The translations under genes and the position numbers were made by a program. From UBA1723 sp045641065 (lineage in GTDB: Bacteria; Bacteroidota; Bacteroidia; Bacteroidales; Paludibacteraceae), in the NCBI GenBank assembly GCA_045641065.1, contig JAZUGF010000013.1, positions 1 through 64,000 on the forward strand: 64,000 nucleotides of DNA, written 5' to 3'. Of this stretch, positions 14,421 to 24,317 are shown in pieces. The notes under the pieces are model-generated. The model ran no database searches. It was not told the DNA's origin and worked only from the letters and a program-made list of their open reading frames with translations. Positions within the stretch are counted from its first letter, which is position 1. Every line of letters starts with the position of its first letter.

Positions 14421-16718
14421 ATGAAAAGACTTTTTTATCTCATATTTTCACTTGCTGCTTTGCTTTACATTGCGTCGTGCTCGACCACAAAATACGTGGC
14501 CGATGGTGATTTTTTACTTGATGAGATAGATTTAACTTGTGATGATCCCTCTGTTGATGCCGCTGATCTTTATGATTATGTGATCCAACACCCGAATACG
14601 CCAGGAACTTTCTTTAATAAAACATCACTTCGTTTATATTCTTTATCAGGAAGAGATACGTCGAAGTGGATGAATAAGCTGATTCGTAAAATTGGCGAAC
14701 CTCCCGTCATCTTTTCTGAAGAGAGCACCAAACTTTCAGCAAAAGAGATTAAGTCTCAACTTTTCAATATCGGCTATTTCAATGCCGACGTTACTTATGA
14801 TGTCACTAAAGAAGGCAAGAAGGCGGTAGTCGTCTATGATGTAAAGGCTGGTGACCCTTATCGGATTCGTAATGTGGATGAGTCTGTCGACGGTGGTCTT
14901 ATCGATGACATCATGCATTCAAAAAATTTTCTTGACGATGATAAGGTAAGGCAAGGAATAAAATATAATGCGGAAAATATCGACTCCAGAGTGGGGGATA
15001 TTGTTTCTTTCGTGCGAAACCAAGGTTATTATAATTTCACAAAAGATAATCTCTACTATTCCGTCGACTCTACTCTTGGTTCTAATGAGGTGGATTTAAA
15101 ACTCAATCTTCATGTAGATACATCAAAGGCTGGTCATCCGCTTACTCGATACCGCACGAGCAATGTCATTGTGAATGTTTGTGACAATCGTGGATTTGCA
15201 GGTGAATTTGATACGACGTTATACAAGCGTCTAACTATCGTTTCTCCTAAAGGTCGACGTTTCTTACGTCCAAGCACTATCTATAACAATACTTTTGTAC
15301 GACAGGGTAGATTGTTCAGTGAGATGCTTCACGACCGTACCTTCTCTGCTCTTTCGGGATTGTCTGCTGTGCAAACTGCTAATGTCACTTATACTCCAGA
15401 TACAATGCCGGAGTCGCTTATTGCTAATATATCAATCACTCCGTCTAAACCATATTATATCCAATGGGGTATTGACAATACAAATACGGCTGGCGACTTG
15501 GGTGTGGAAACCTACGTCACATACCAAGATAAGAATATCTTTAAGGGAAGCGAGATTTGGAGAATCCGTTTAGGTGGAGCTTACGAGATGGTAAGAGGAG
15601 CAAAAGAGAAGGGTTTTGATTCTCAAAATTTCTGGGAGTCGAGTATTAACACTTCTTTGGCTTTTCCTAGAGTCCTTTCTCCAATCTTCAATGATTCATA
15701 TGCGGCTCGACAGGGAAAAACTATCTTCTCCACTGGTTTTGTCTGGCAGAACCGTCCAGAATTCAAGAAACGATATTTGACTTTCGACTGGAAATATACG
15801 TGGGCCACTCGACGCAATCGTTTCAGCCATACTCTTGATCTTTACAATATCACATATACTATTGTGCCATGGGTGTTGCCTAAGTTTAGAACTCTTTATC
15901 TTGAAGATGCCTCTACTAGTGCGTTGTTGAAGCAGAACTACACTAATCAGTTTATCACTCGTTCAAGTTACACATTTGCATATACAAGTGCATCAACTAC
16001 TGCATCGGCTTTGATGAAGGCAAAGAAGGCTCCCAAGTCGACTACGAATTTCAGTTTTATGATCGACATGTCTGGCACATTGCCGTCTGGACTTGTTCGT
16101 TTGTTTGATTCTCCTAAGAATGCTGACGGATTTTATGAAATCATGGGAGTGCCGTTTAGCCAATACGCTCGTTTTGATATCGACTACAGTCGCACATTCC
16201 GTTTGGGACTCCATCAATCGTTGGCTCTACACATTGGAGGAGGAATCGCGTCGCCATATGGCAATTCTGATCAGATTCCATACGAGCGAAGATATTTTGC
16301 AGGAGGTCCGAATTCAGTTCGTGGATGGAGTACGCGTGAACTTGGTCCGGGAAGATATGTGAGTAAGGGATCCGCCGATTTCTTCAACCAGACGGGAGAT
16401 GTGAAATTGCTTGCACAGGCTGAGTTAAGATTCCATACAGAAGGAATTTTTGAATATGCTATCTTCGCCGACGCGGGAAATGTGTGGACTATCAAGGATT
16501 ATGAGAATCAGCCAGGAGGAAAGATTGTGTTGGATGAGTTGGCACGAGACTTGGCAGCCAGTGTGGGAGCTGGAGTCAGATTGGATTTGTCGTTCATACT
16601 GGTCAGATTGGATATTGGAATGAAAGGATATGATCCGTCGACGGGGGAGTGGAATATCGCGTCGCCAAAATTCAAAAGAGACGTCACTTTCCACTTTGCT
16701 ATTGGATATCCTTTTTAA
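14421..16718 (+). CDS. tamL: TamL, lipidated TamA/BamA-family outer-membrane protein
   Basis: The 765-residue protein has a lipoprotein signal (LLYIASC, Cys20), POTRA-like repeats (about 30-230) and a C-terminal 16-strand Omp85 barrel with GGPNSVRGW (about 634-642), the conserved loop-6 VRGW motif, and FHFAIGYPF at the end. Bacteroidetes TamL is a lipidated TamA homologue thought to work with TamB in outer-membrane assembly. No tamB lies next to it here, which is less usual. It is divergent from the tRNA cluster. The ATG at 14421 gives a standard signal. Confidence 0.9.
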   Translation: MKRLFYLIFSLAALLYIASCSTTKYVADGDFLLDEIDLTCDDPSVDAADLYDYVIQHPNTPGTFFNKTSLRLYSLSGRDTSKWMNKLIRKIGEPPVIFSEESTKLSAKEIKSQLFNIGYFNADVTYDVTKEGKKAVVVYDVKAGDPYRIRNVDESVDGGLIDDIMHSKNFLDDDKVRQGIKYNAENIDSRVGDIVSFVRNQGYYNFTKDNLYYSVDSTLGSNEVDLKLNLHVDTSKAGHPLTRYRTSNVIVNVCDNRGFAGEFDTTLYKRLTIVSPKGRRFLRPSTIYNNTFVRQGRLFSEMLHDRTFSALSGLSAVQTANVTYTPDTMPESLIANISITPSKPYYIQWGIDNTNTAGDLGVETYVTYQDKNIFKGSEIWRIRLGGAYEMVRGAKEKGFDSQNFWESSINTSLAFPRVLSPIFNDSYAARQGKTIFSTGFVWQNRPEFKKRYLTFDWKYTWATRRNRFSHTLDLYNITYTIVPWVLPKFRTLYLEDASTSALLKQNYTNQFITRSSYTFAYTSASTTASALMKAKKAPKSTTNFSFMIDMSGTLPSGLVRLFDSPKNADGFYEIMGVPFSQYARFDIDYSRTFRLGLHQSLALHIGGGIASPYGNSDQIPYERRYFAGGPNSVRGWSTRELGPGRYVSKGSADFFNQTGDVKLLAQAELRFHTEGIFEYAIFADAGNVWTIKDYENQPGGKIVLDELARDLAASVGAGVRLDLSFILVRLDIGMKGYDPSTGEWNIASPKFKRDVTFHFAIGYPF

Positions 16719-16721
16719 TAA

Positions 16722-16757
16722 ATGCAGAATTAGGAATGATGTATGCAGAATTAGGAA
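16722..16757. repeat. Short intergenic direct repeat
   Basis: ATGCAGAATTAGGAA occurs at 16722-16736 and 16743-16757. Related A/T-rich words (aaatgcaaaattagagg) appear at 34145-34170, 35140-35166 and 36460-36476, so these look like traces of a dispersed intergenic repeat family. Confidence 0.6.
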
Positions 16758-16773
16758 ATGTAAAATTTTCTTC

Positions 16774-16781
16774 TAATTTTG
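16774..16781 (+). promoter_or_regulatory. -7 box of the hybrid two-component gene
   Basis: TAATTTTG fits the TAnnTTTG consensus and lies 21 bp before the ATG at 16803. Confidence 0.6.
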
Positions 16782-16802
16782 TATCCGTTTGATTGATGCA
16801 TA

Positions 16803-19800
16803 GTGCCTATGATTAGATTGTTACAATATAGACATAATATATTGGCTCTTTTGTTGTGCTTGCTCAATAGTGGAGCTATATACGGAGAAATCCAAAGCTA
16901 TTTTTTTCATTATACGACTAAGGAGGGTCTTGCCAGCAACAATGTCCACGATATAGTGGAGGATCAGCATGGTTTTATTTGGCTTGCCACTCATTATGGA
17001 ATCAGTCGTTTCGATGGTTGTTGTTTCCGAAACTATGAGCAGTCGAATTTCCCTGACATGAAGCGTAACGATACTTACCACGCTTTCAAATTGCCAAACG
17101 GTGATATCACTTTCGGTGGATCAAACTTCACTATCTATTCCTACGATTATAAAAAACATACCTTCCACGATATTTCTGGTTTTGTGGCTGACGAGGCTCA
17201 CAACTCTGATATCACTGGTTGCTCTATCCAACCTGACGGAGAGTGTCTGCTTACGTCCATTGGTATGGGTGTCTTCTCATACGATAAGAATGCCAACACT
17301 TTCCGCCCTATCTGCACCAAGATCAAGGATAAAAAGGTGCTTGAGGTCTTCAAGGATTTTAAGGGCAGATATTGGATAGGTTGTTATGGTGGTGTCTATA
17401 TTGCTGATATTGAAGGTAATATACAGTTTGATTTCCGCCCAAGGATTAATGAATTGATCAATAATATTCTTCAAATTGATCCTCTCCACCTTCTTCTATG
17501 TTCCAATGTCGGCTCGTTGTGGATGTCAGACTTGAATGGAGATATTCCAAGTATAGAAAAAATCCCAACGCCTTTCCGTTCGGTGTCATCTATTTGTAAA
17601 TCATCGGATAATACTATTTTGCTTGGCACATCTGGTGAAGGTCTTTGGCAGACGACATATTCTGATGGCAAATTCACATTTGATAGGATTGTTCCGATAA
17701 ATAAAGCCGACGCTACAATGTCGAAGGTGAGCGCTATCTACGTCGACAGCAAAAAGAGAGCGTGGATTTCAACTAACGATAATGGTATCTGGTGTATCAA
17801 CAGTATGTCGGACGCCAAGAGTTTCTCATCTATCGAATTGGGAATTCCTAAATCCGTTGGCTCAAGTTTATGCCCTTGTGATGGTGGTCGTATGCTTCTT
17901 GCCACAGATGGCGCTGGTCTGATTTTGCTCGACTCTACAAATAATGTATTGAAGCATTGGACAACTGCGAATGGTTTGCCATCCAACAATGTGCTTTCGA
18001 TTGAGAAGTATCAGAAGGGATATATGCTTTCATTCTGGGGCGGCGATCCTGTATGCCTTACTTTGGAGGATAAAAAAATTCAGCCGATTAATTTTAATAA
18101 ATTGCACACTCCGTTTTCATCTCAGTTGATGCAAACGAATACTGTCAAGAATATTCTAAAGAAGAAAGACGGTACATATTTGTTGTCGACGGGAGGTTAT
18201 GGGGTCTACGAGTTGAATAACAATGTTGTATCAAATATTTTCCTAAATCCTAAACTTCTTCATGATTCTCAGGATTTGTGGATGGAGCAGGCTTTCCAGT
18301 TGTCCGACGGTAGTGTAAGGATTCTATCATCTCGTACTGTTTGGAGCAATCGTGACGGTGAGTTTAAGCCAGTTTATCCGGACATTGCTCAGGCTAATTC
18401 ACAAAATCCACTGCTTTTCTTACAAGGTTGTGAGGATAAAGATGGAGGATATTTCGTGGTGGCAAACAGAGGAGTGTTTAGATTTTCTGCCGACGATTCC
18501 CATTATGAAACTCTTGATTTTCTGCCATCTGGAGAGTATTTTGCTATTCAGAAGACCGATGATGGCAAGTTGTGGGTGACAAGTACCAAGGGTATTATTG
18601 CCATCGACTACAAAAATAAAAGCTACGAAACGATATTCTCTGCCGAAGGTCTGTCTGGAGACTACTTCGTGAGAAAAGCGTCGTGTATGTCGGAGGATGG
18701 CAAACTAATGTTTGGTTGCAAACACGGTTTTGTATGCGTCAATCCTAAATATGTGTCTAAAGACGCTACTGAGCATCTCTCGTTCTCTGAATTGTATATC
18801 AACGAAGAGAAAGCAGACCTTGATCTAAACAAGAAAATTGTGTTGGATTACGGTCAGACTCATCTGAAACTTACCCTTGACGTAGTGAACTATGCCGAAC
18901 CTAACACTTACGATCTACGCTACCGTGTGATGCCGGTGGATACGATTTGGAATAGAGTGGCACCGTCGAGAGAGATAACCATCGACGTCTTGCCTGATGG
19001 GGATTTCGATATCGAGGTGGGAGTGTTTTCTCCAAACGGTAAACTATACCAGGCTATCTCATTGCCATTGAAGGTGTTGCCTCCTTGGTGGAAATCCACA
19101 CAATTCATTCTATTGTGTATCGCTCTCTTTATCGCTCTTGGATTCTTCGTCTCCAACAGACGTGTCGCTGCCTTGAAACGTAAGAAAGAGGAACTTCAAA
19201 AGGCTGTCGACGAAAAAACTGTTGATCTTAGAAATGCCAACGAGGTTTTGGTAAATCAGAAGAAAGCTATTGAGGAGAAGAATGAATCATTGCTTAACAC
19301 ATTGAAACTCAAGGATCAGCTGGTTTCGGTGGTGTCTCATGACCTTAAGAATCCGATGTTTGCCATCGTCACTACTCTTCGTCGAGTGATGTCGAACAAC
19401 CAGAGTGAGGAGGTCTCGCGTCGACTTCTTTCAGACGCGACTTCAGAGGCAGAGAAGATTCAGCAAGAGATGGTGAAACTGCTTCAGTGGGCATCAAATT
19501 CTGAGCAGAAGATGAAGTGTGAGATCGGCAACGTCAACCTCACAAAACTTGTTGCGGATATCGTTACTTTCTTGCAACCGTTGTGCGACGAGAAGGAGAT
19601 TACTTTGGAATTTTCCGTAGACAATCTTAGCCATAATGTCTTAGCCGATGAGAAGATGTTGGCTGTTGTGGTCAGAAACCTAATCTCAAATGCCATTAAG
19701 TTTACTGGTAGAGGCAAGAAAATAAAGGTCGGAGCCATTGAAGTCAACGATAAGACTGTTTTGACTGTCGTCGACGAGGGAATTGGTATGACTCCTGAGT

Positions 19801-20813
19801 TTTTGGAGAAAATCAGAAACAGTGAGAATATCGTCTCACGTCAGGGTACGGAGAACGAGAAAGGTTACGGAATGGGATTGAAGATTGTTACCGATTTCGT
19901 AAATAAGATGGGAGCGACGATTGATTTCGCAAGTGAGACGAATGTCGGAACGCAGATCACCGTGTCGATGAATACAGGTATGGAGATTTCTACAGAATCT
20001 GATAAGATAGAGGAGAAAGTCGTTGAATCTAAGCCAGATGTGCTTGAAGGCATCGATAAATCGTTCTTTGAGGGCAAGACAGTGCTTGCTGTCGACGACG
20101 ATCCACTTCTTCTTGATAATATTAAAGCCATGCTGAGTGATTATGTCACTGTGGAGACGGCATCAAATGGAGTCGAGGGAATAGATGTGGCGGAAAAAGT
20201 CATTCCGGATTTGATCATCAGCGACGTCGAGATGCCAAATATGAATGGACTCGATATGTGTAGGGATCTTGCTCAAAGAGCCAACACGTCAAATATTCCG
20301 GTTTTGTTCCTATCTGCAGTCCGAGATATGTCGACGCGAATTGCGGGACTCTCAGCTGGAGCCGTAGATTATATAGTCAAACCATTCAATGAGGGAGAGT
20401 TGTTGCTCAAGACATATAATTTCCTACGTATGCAGCAGCACCGTCAGATTAAGATATTGGCTGGCTCGCTTAATGACGAAAACGATAACGAAAACGAAAA
20501 AAGTGAGATTAACCCATTGATTCAGCAACTTCTCGACTGTATCAAGAAGAATTACGGAAATGCGGACTATTCTTTTAACGATATTGCTAAAGATCTCGGT
20601 TTCAGCAAATCCACATTGACGCGTCGTTTGAAATCGTTGATAGACAAGTCTCCTATTGAGATTCTGTCAGAGTACCGTCTGCATAAAGCCCAAACATTGC
20701 TTGCTGAAGGAAAAATGTCAGTGAGTGAGATTGCATACGAGGTCGGCTTCAATGATCCATCGTATTTCAGCAGAAAATATAAAGATTTCTTTGGTACAAG
20801 CCCAACAAAATAG
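16803..20813 (+). CDS. Hybrid two-component system sensor/regulator (HTCS)
   Basis: The 1336-residue protein has a signal segment, about 14 beta-propeller repeats (DxHGFIWLATHYGISRFDG, then WIGCYGGVY, LLATDGAGL), a Y_Y_Y domain, a membrane helix near 770-790 (FILLCIALFIALGFFV), a HisKA domain with His846 in SHDLKNP, HATPase N and G boxes (NLISNAIKF, DEGIGM, GYGMGLKI), a receiver (VDDDP, SDVEMP, Lys in VKPFN) and an AraC HTH at the C-terminus. HTCS proteins bind oligosaccharide breakdown products and activate adjacent polysaccharide genes. The next genes act on rhamnogalacturonan I, so pectin fragments are the likely ligand. The start could also be the ATG at 16809. Confidence 0.95.
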   Translation: MPMIRLLQYRHNILALLLCLLNSGAIYGEIQSYFFHYTTKEGLASNNVHDIVEDQHGFIWLATHYGISRFDGCCFRNYEQSNFPDMKRNDTYHAFKLPNGDITFGGSNFTIYSYDYKKHTFHDISGFVADEAHNSDITGCSIQPDGECLLTSIGMGVFSYDKNANTFRPICTKIKDKKVLEVFKDFKGRYWIGCYGGVYIADIEGNIQFDFRPRINELINNILQIDPLHLLLCSNVGSLWMSDLNGDIPSIEKIPTPFRSVSSICKSSDNTILLGTSGEGLWQTTYSDGKFTFDRIVPINKADATMSKVSAIYVDSKKRAWISTNDNGIWCINSMSDAKSFSSIELGIPKSVGSSLCPCDGGRMLLATDGAGLILLDSTNNVLKHWTTANGLPSNNVLSIEKYQKGYMLSFWGGDPVCLTLEDKKIQPINFNKLHTPFSSQLMQTNTVKNILKKKDGTYLLSTGGYGVYELNNNVVSNIFLNPKLLHDSQDLWMEQAFQLSDGSVRILSSRTVWSNRDGEFKPVYPDIAQANSQNPLLFLQGCEDKDGGYFVVANRGVFRFSADDSHYETLDFLPSGEYFAIQKTDDGKLWVTSTKGIIAIDYKNKSYETIFSAEGLSGDYFVRKASCMSEDGKLMFGCKHGFVCVNPKYVSKDATEHLSFSELYINEEKADLDLNKKIVLDYGQTHLKLTLDVVNYAEPNTYDLRYRVMPVDTIWNRVAPSREITIDVLPDGDFDIEVGVFSPNGKLYQAISLPLKVLPPWWKSTQFILLCIALFIALGFFVSNRRVAALKRKKEELQKAVDEKTVDLRNANEVLVNQKKAIEEKNESLLNTLKLKDQLVSVVSHDLKNPMFAIVTTLRRVMSNNQSEEVSRRLLSDATSEAEKIQQEMVKLLQWASNSEQKMKCEIGNVNLTKLVADIVTFLQPLCDEKEITLEFSVDNLSHNVLADEKMLAVVVRNLISNAIKFTGRGKKIKVGAIEVNDKTVLTVVDEGIGMTPEFLEKIRNSENIVSRQGTENEKGYGMGLKIVTDFVNKMGATIDFASETNVGTQITVSMNTGMEISTESDKIEEKVVESKPDVLEGIDKSFFEGKTVLAVDDDPLLLDNIKAMLSDYVTVETASNGVEGIDVAEKVIPDLIISDVEMPNMNGLDMCRDLAQRANTSNIPVLFLSAVRDMSTRIAGLSAGAVDYIVKPFNEGELLLKTYNFLRMQQHRQIKILAGSLNDENDNENEKSEINPLIQQLLDCIKKNYGNADYSFNDIAKDLGFSKSTLTRRLKSLIDKSPIEILSEYRLHKAQTLLAEGKMSVSEIAYEVGFNDPSYFSRKYKDFFGTSPTK

Positions 20814-20824
20814 AATACATGGTG

Positions 20825-20868
20825 ATAAGAGGTGGTATTTATGTATGGAGATAATTACCACCTCTTAT
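20825..20868 (+). terminator. Long hairpin after the HTCS gene
   Basis: ATAAGAGGTGGTA (20825-20837) and TACCACCTCTTAT (20856-20868) form a perfect 13-bp stem with an 18-nt loop. The T-run is poor, so a terminator or an mRNA-stabilising or regulatory hairpin are both possible. Confidence 0.6.
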
Positions 20869-20974
20869 GGATAAAAGTTTCAAAAAGGATTTAATCAATA
20901 AAAACGACATCATTTTCAACCTGCCTAAACCGAAAAAAATCCCATTTCATCGCTTTTTTTCCTAGTTGAACTCG

Positions 20975-21007
20975 TGGAGTGATTTTCCTATTCTTTGGAG
21001 TGATTTT
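20975..21007 (+). promoter_or_regulatory. Probable HTCS operator: direct repeat before the PL11 gene
   Basis: TGGAGTGATTTT occurs twice (20975-20986 and 20996-21007), exactly 21 bp apart, ending 25 bp upstream of the -7 box TATCTTTG (21033-21040). Two same-face direct repeats upstream of a promoter fit a dimeric AraC-type activator such as the adjacent HTCS. The rest of the 349-bp gap is A-rich untranslated leader. Confidence 0.55.
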
Positions 21008-21162
21008 AAATTTCCACCATTGACCTTTGACCTATCTTTGCAATGTGATCGGAACACAACCGGTTGCGAAACAAAAAAAAACAACAAAAGGAAAAGGAAA
21101 AACAAAAAACAAAACACAATTAACAACACAACTAGGCTAATAACAATCTAACATCTAATATC

Positions 21163-24100
21163 ATGAAACATTTATTCACTAAATTACTACTTCCATTGGC
21201 TGTCGTAGCAGGACAGATGGATGCATCTGCAGCAACAAAGCAGATGGAGTATCTTAATAGAGGTGTTGTTGCCGTAAAGACAGGCAACGGAGTTTTTGTA
21301 AGCTGGAGATTCTTGGGTAACGATGCTCAGAGCACAGCATTTAACATTTATCGTAACGGTACAAAGTTGAATTCAACTCCTATTACAACTAAGACAAATT
21401 ACGTTGACGCTGGAGGAAACGAGTCGTCAAAGTATGTTGTCAAGGCAGTTGTCAACAACAAAGAGATTGACGCATCTGACGCAGTGACTCCTTGGGGGCA
21501 GCAGTTCAAGACAATCAAGCTAAAGCGTCCAGGTTCTTCTTACGAGCCTAACGATATGAGCTGTGGTGACGTTGACGGCGACGGTGAATACGAGTTGTTC
21601 CTAAAGTGGAATCCAACAAACGCAAAAGATAACTCTCAGTCGGGTACTACTGGTAACGTATACATCGACTGTTACAAACTAAACGGTACTTTCCTTTGGA
21701 GAATCGACCTTGGTAAGAATATCAGAGCAGGTGCTCACTACACTCAGTTCCAGGTGTTCGACTATGATGGCGACGGTAAGGCTGAGATGGTCTGCAAGAC
21801 AGCTCCAGGCACAAAAGATGGTAAGGGAAAGAATGTCATCATGGGTAAGGATAATCCTAATGCTGACTACAGAAACGGTAATGGGTTCATCTTGTCAGGT
21901 CCTGAGTATTTGACAGTTTTCGAGGGTGCAACGGGAGCAGAAATGAACACTATTGCATACAATCCAGTACGTGGTAACGTAGGTGGATGGGGAGACACAT
22001 ACGGTAACCGTGTCGACAGATTCAACGCTTGTACAGCTTATCTTGACGGTGTACACCCAAGCGTAGTTATGTGTCGTGGTTACTATACACAGGCTCATGT
22101 CGTAGCCTATGATTTGAAAAACGGCAAGTTGGTTCAGCGTTGGGAGCACCACTCAACAACAGAAGGACAGGGTGCTTACAGTGATGGAAACCATAATGTA
22201 AGTGTAGCCGACGTGGATGGCGACGGAAAAGATGAAATCATCCTTGGTTCTTCTTGTATCGACCACGATGGCAAGCTTTACTACAGAACTGGTTTCGGAC
22301 ACGGTGACGCAATGCACGTGAGCCAGATGGATCCAGACACAGAGGATTTGGAAGGTTGGTTCTGCCACGAGGAGAGGGGTAGCAAGTACGGATACGAGAT
22401 GAGAAACCTTCGTACAGGTAAGGTAATCTTCGGTAAGGCAACAGGTACAGATAACGGTCGTTGTATGGCTGCTGATATTGATGCTAAACACAGAGGTTTT
22501 GAGTGCTGGAGTGCTTACAACTCAGATGTATTCGACTGCAAAGGTAAGGTGATCAGCAACAAGAAACCATCGCAGAACTTCCGTATCTATTGGGACGGTG
22601 ATCTTCAGGATGAGTTACTTGACGGAACAAAGCTTGACAAGTGGAATGGCAACGGAACAACAAGATTGATCACTTTGAAGGGTAATTCTTGTAACGGAAC
22701 AAAGGCTACTCCATGTCTTTCTGCCGATCTATTCGGAGACTGGCGTGAGGAGGTTATCACTCATAACGGTGCTGATGAGATCTACGTCTACACTACTACA
22801 ATCGAATCTAAATATCGTTTGTTCACTCTAATGCACGATGCTGTTTACCGTTGTGGTATCGCATGGCAGAACTCTGCTTACAACCAGCCACCTCATCTTG
22901 GTTTCTACATCGGTGATGGCGTTGATAAGATCAAGCAGCCAGATATCTATCTAAACAAGAAGGGTACTGTCACTCCTCCTGCTCCAGAGGTAGCAGAGAT
23001 GACTTCTACAGGTTCTCTAACTCAGGAACTTTTCGAGGGTGAGGCAATGGCACCAGTAGTGCTAACAGTAGGCGGAACAGCAACTGGTTTCAAGTATGAC
23101 GCATTGATCGAAGGTGTGACAGCTAAAGAGGCTAACGGAACATTGACAATCTCTGGTACTCCTGCTAAGGCTGGTAAGATCACAATCAATAGTGTTGGTG
23201 GCAATGAGGTTGTGAAGGTAGAGATCAACATTAATGTTGTGAACACTGGCAATAAGAAACGTGTGGCTTACATTACAGACAATACAAACTCTAATTACAA
23301 AAACAACAAAATAATTCCAATGTTGAAGGGTTGCGATGACCTTTTCGTTCGCGAAATTCAGGCAGACGCTGCAGACGCTAATTTGTCAAGCTTTGATTTG
23401 ATCGTGATCGGTGAGGAGACTCCATCTACAGCGGCTATCATGGCAAAACTTGAAGGCATCGCCACTCCAATGTTGAGTATGAAGGTTCACGGCTACAAGG
23501 TAGCAGACGGAGCATGGGGATGGGCGACAAAAGGCTACGGCGACAACACTGAGGCGACAAACTTGGTAGTTGAGGATGCAGATCAGACTCATCCAATGTT
23601 CAAAGACATTGATTTCTCTAAGGGTAATGAGATTCAGATGGTATCAGCTGTTGAGACAAAGGCATTGACTTACATGAATCCAGAGTCGTTCACAGATGCA
23701 ATCGGTGAAATTAACACTATCGCATCAATTAAGGGTGAGGAGCAGGTAAGTATCTTTGAGATTCCAGAAGGTTCGTCAATTGCAGGAACAAAGATCTCTA
23801 AGAAGTTTATCCAGATCGGTTTGAACTCAAGCTCTAACGCTAATCTAACAAACGATGGTCTTTCGATCATACGCAACGCTTGCTACTACCTACTTGGTAT
23901 GAACAATGGTACTGAGACTGATTCTGAAATCATCACTTCTACTACAATCGGTTTGAATGTGAACGTCTTCGCAACATCTGATAATTTGACAGTTACTTTC
24001 GAGGGTGAGGATTACGACGTGGTTAACATCTCTGTAATCGGCGTCGCTGGAAAGATGATCAGCAACGACATGATTGAAGCATTCTCAGGCAACAACAGCT

Positions 24101-24195
24101 ACCAGACATCATTGTCAGGATTGCATAAGGGTGTCTACTTGCTAACGATGCAGGGCAAGCATATCAATCACATTTCTAAATTTGTTATCAAATAA
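21163..24195 (+). CDS. Secreted PL11-family rhamnogalacturonan endolyase with T9SS tail
   Basis: The 1010-residue protein has a signal peptide, a PL11 catalytic region (about 28-605) starting with QMEYLNRGVVAVKT and containing calcium-binding DVDGDGEYEL, DYDGDGKAEM and DVDGDGKDEI loops, an Ig-like linker domain (about 607-692), a 215-residue module (about 697-912) shared with the next gene, and a C-terminal type IX sorting domain (SGLHKGVYLLTMQGK). PL11 enzymes (YesW-like) cleave the Rha-GalA backbone of rhamnogalacturonan I by beta-elimination. It is probably exported and cell-attached. Confidence 0.9.
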   Translation: MKHLFTKLLLPLAVVAGQMDASAATKQMEYLNRGVVAVKTGNGVFVSWRFLGNDAQSTAFNIYRNGTKLNSTPITTKTNYVDAGGNESSKYVVKAVVNNKEIDASDAVTPWGQQFKTIKLKRPGSSYEPNDMSCGDVDGDGEYELFLKWNPTNAKDNSQSGTTGNVYIDCYKLNGTFLWRIDLGKNIRAGAHYTQFQVFDYDGDGKAEMVCKTAPGTKDGKGKNVIMGKDNPNADYRNGNGFILSGPEYLTVFEGATGAEMNTIAYNPVRGNVGGWGDTYGNRVDRFNACTAYLDGVHPSVVMCRGYYTQAHVVAYDLKNGKLVQRWEHHSTTEGQGAYSDGNHNVSVADVDGDGKDEIILGSSCIDHDGKLYYRTGFGHGDAMHVSQMDPDTEDLEGWFCHEERGSKYGYEMRNLRTGKVIFGKATGTDNGRCMAADIDAKHRGFECWSAYNSDVFDCKGKVISNKKPSQNFRIYWDGDLQDELLDGTKLDKWNGNGTTRLITLKGNSCNGTKATPCLSADLFGDWREEVITHNGADEIYVYTTTIESKYRLFTLMHDAVYRCGIAWQNSAYNQPPHLGFYIGDGVDKIKQPDIYLNKKGTVTPPAPEVAEMTSTGSLTQELFEGEAMAPVVLTVGGTATGFKYDALIEGVTAKEANGTLTISGTPAKAGKITINSVGGNEVVKVEININVVNTGNKKRVAYITDNTNSNYKNNKIIPMLKGCDDLFVREIQADAADANLSSFDLIVIGEETPSTAAIMAKLEGIATPMLSMKVHGYKVADGAWGWATKGYGDNTEATNLVVEDADQTHPMFKDIDFSKGNEIQMVSAVETKALTYMNPESFTDAIGEINTIASIKGEEQVSIFEIPEGSSIAGTKISKKFIQIGLNSSSNANLTNDGLSIIRNACYYLLGMNNGTETDSEIITSTTIGLNVNVFATSDNLTVTFEGEDYDVVNISVIGVAGKMISNDMIEAFSGNNSYQTSLSGLHKGVYLLTMQGKHINHISKFVIK

Positions 24196-24221
24196 CACAG
24201 GTCCTAAATATCCTTTTTAAT

Positions 24222-24287
24222 AGCACCATTCCTATAGTATTTCCGTAACCCCACCCCCATAGTCACAGACAGGAATGGTGCTTTTTA
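24222..24287 (+). terminator. Terminator after the PL11 gene
   Basis: AGCACCATTCCT (24222-24233) pairs perfectly with AGGAATGGTGCT (24271-24282), then TTTTTAG. The loop is long (37 nt). It lies between two related pectin genes and may attenuate rather than stop transcription. Confidence 0.55.
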
Positions 24288-24317
24288 GGGAAACTAGTAA
24301 CCAAACAAAATAGTATT

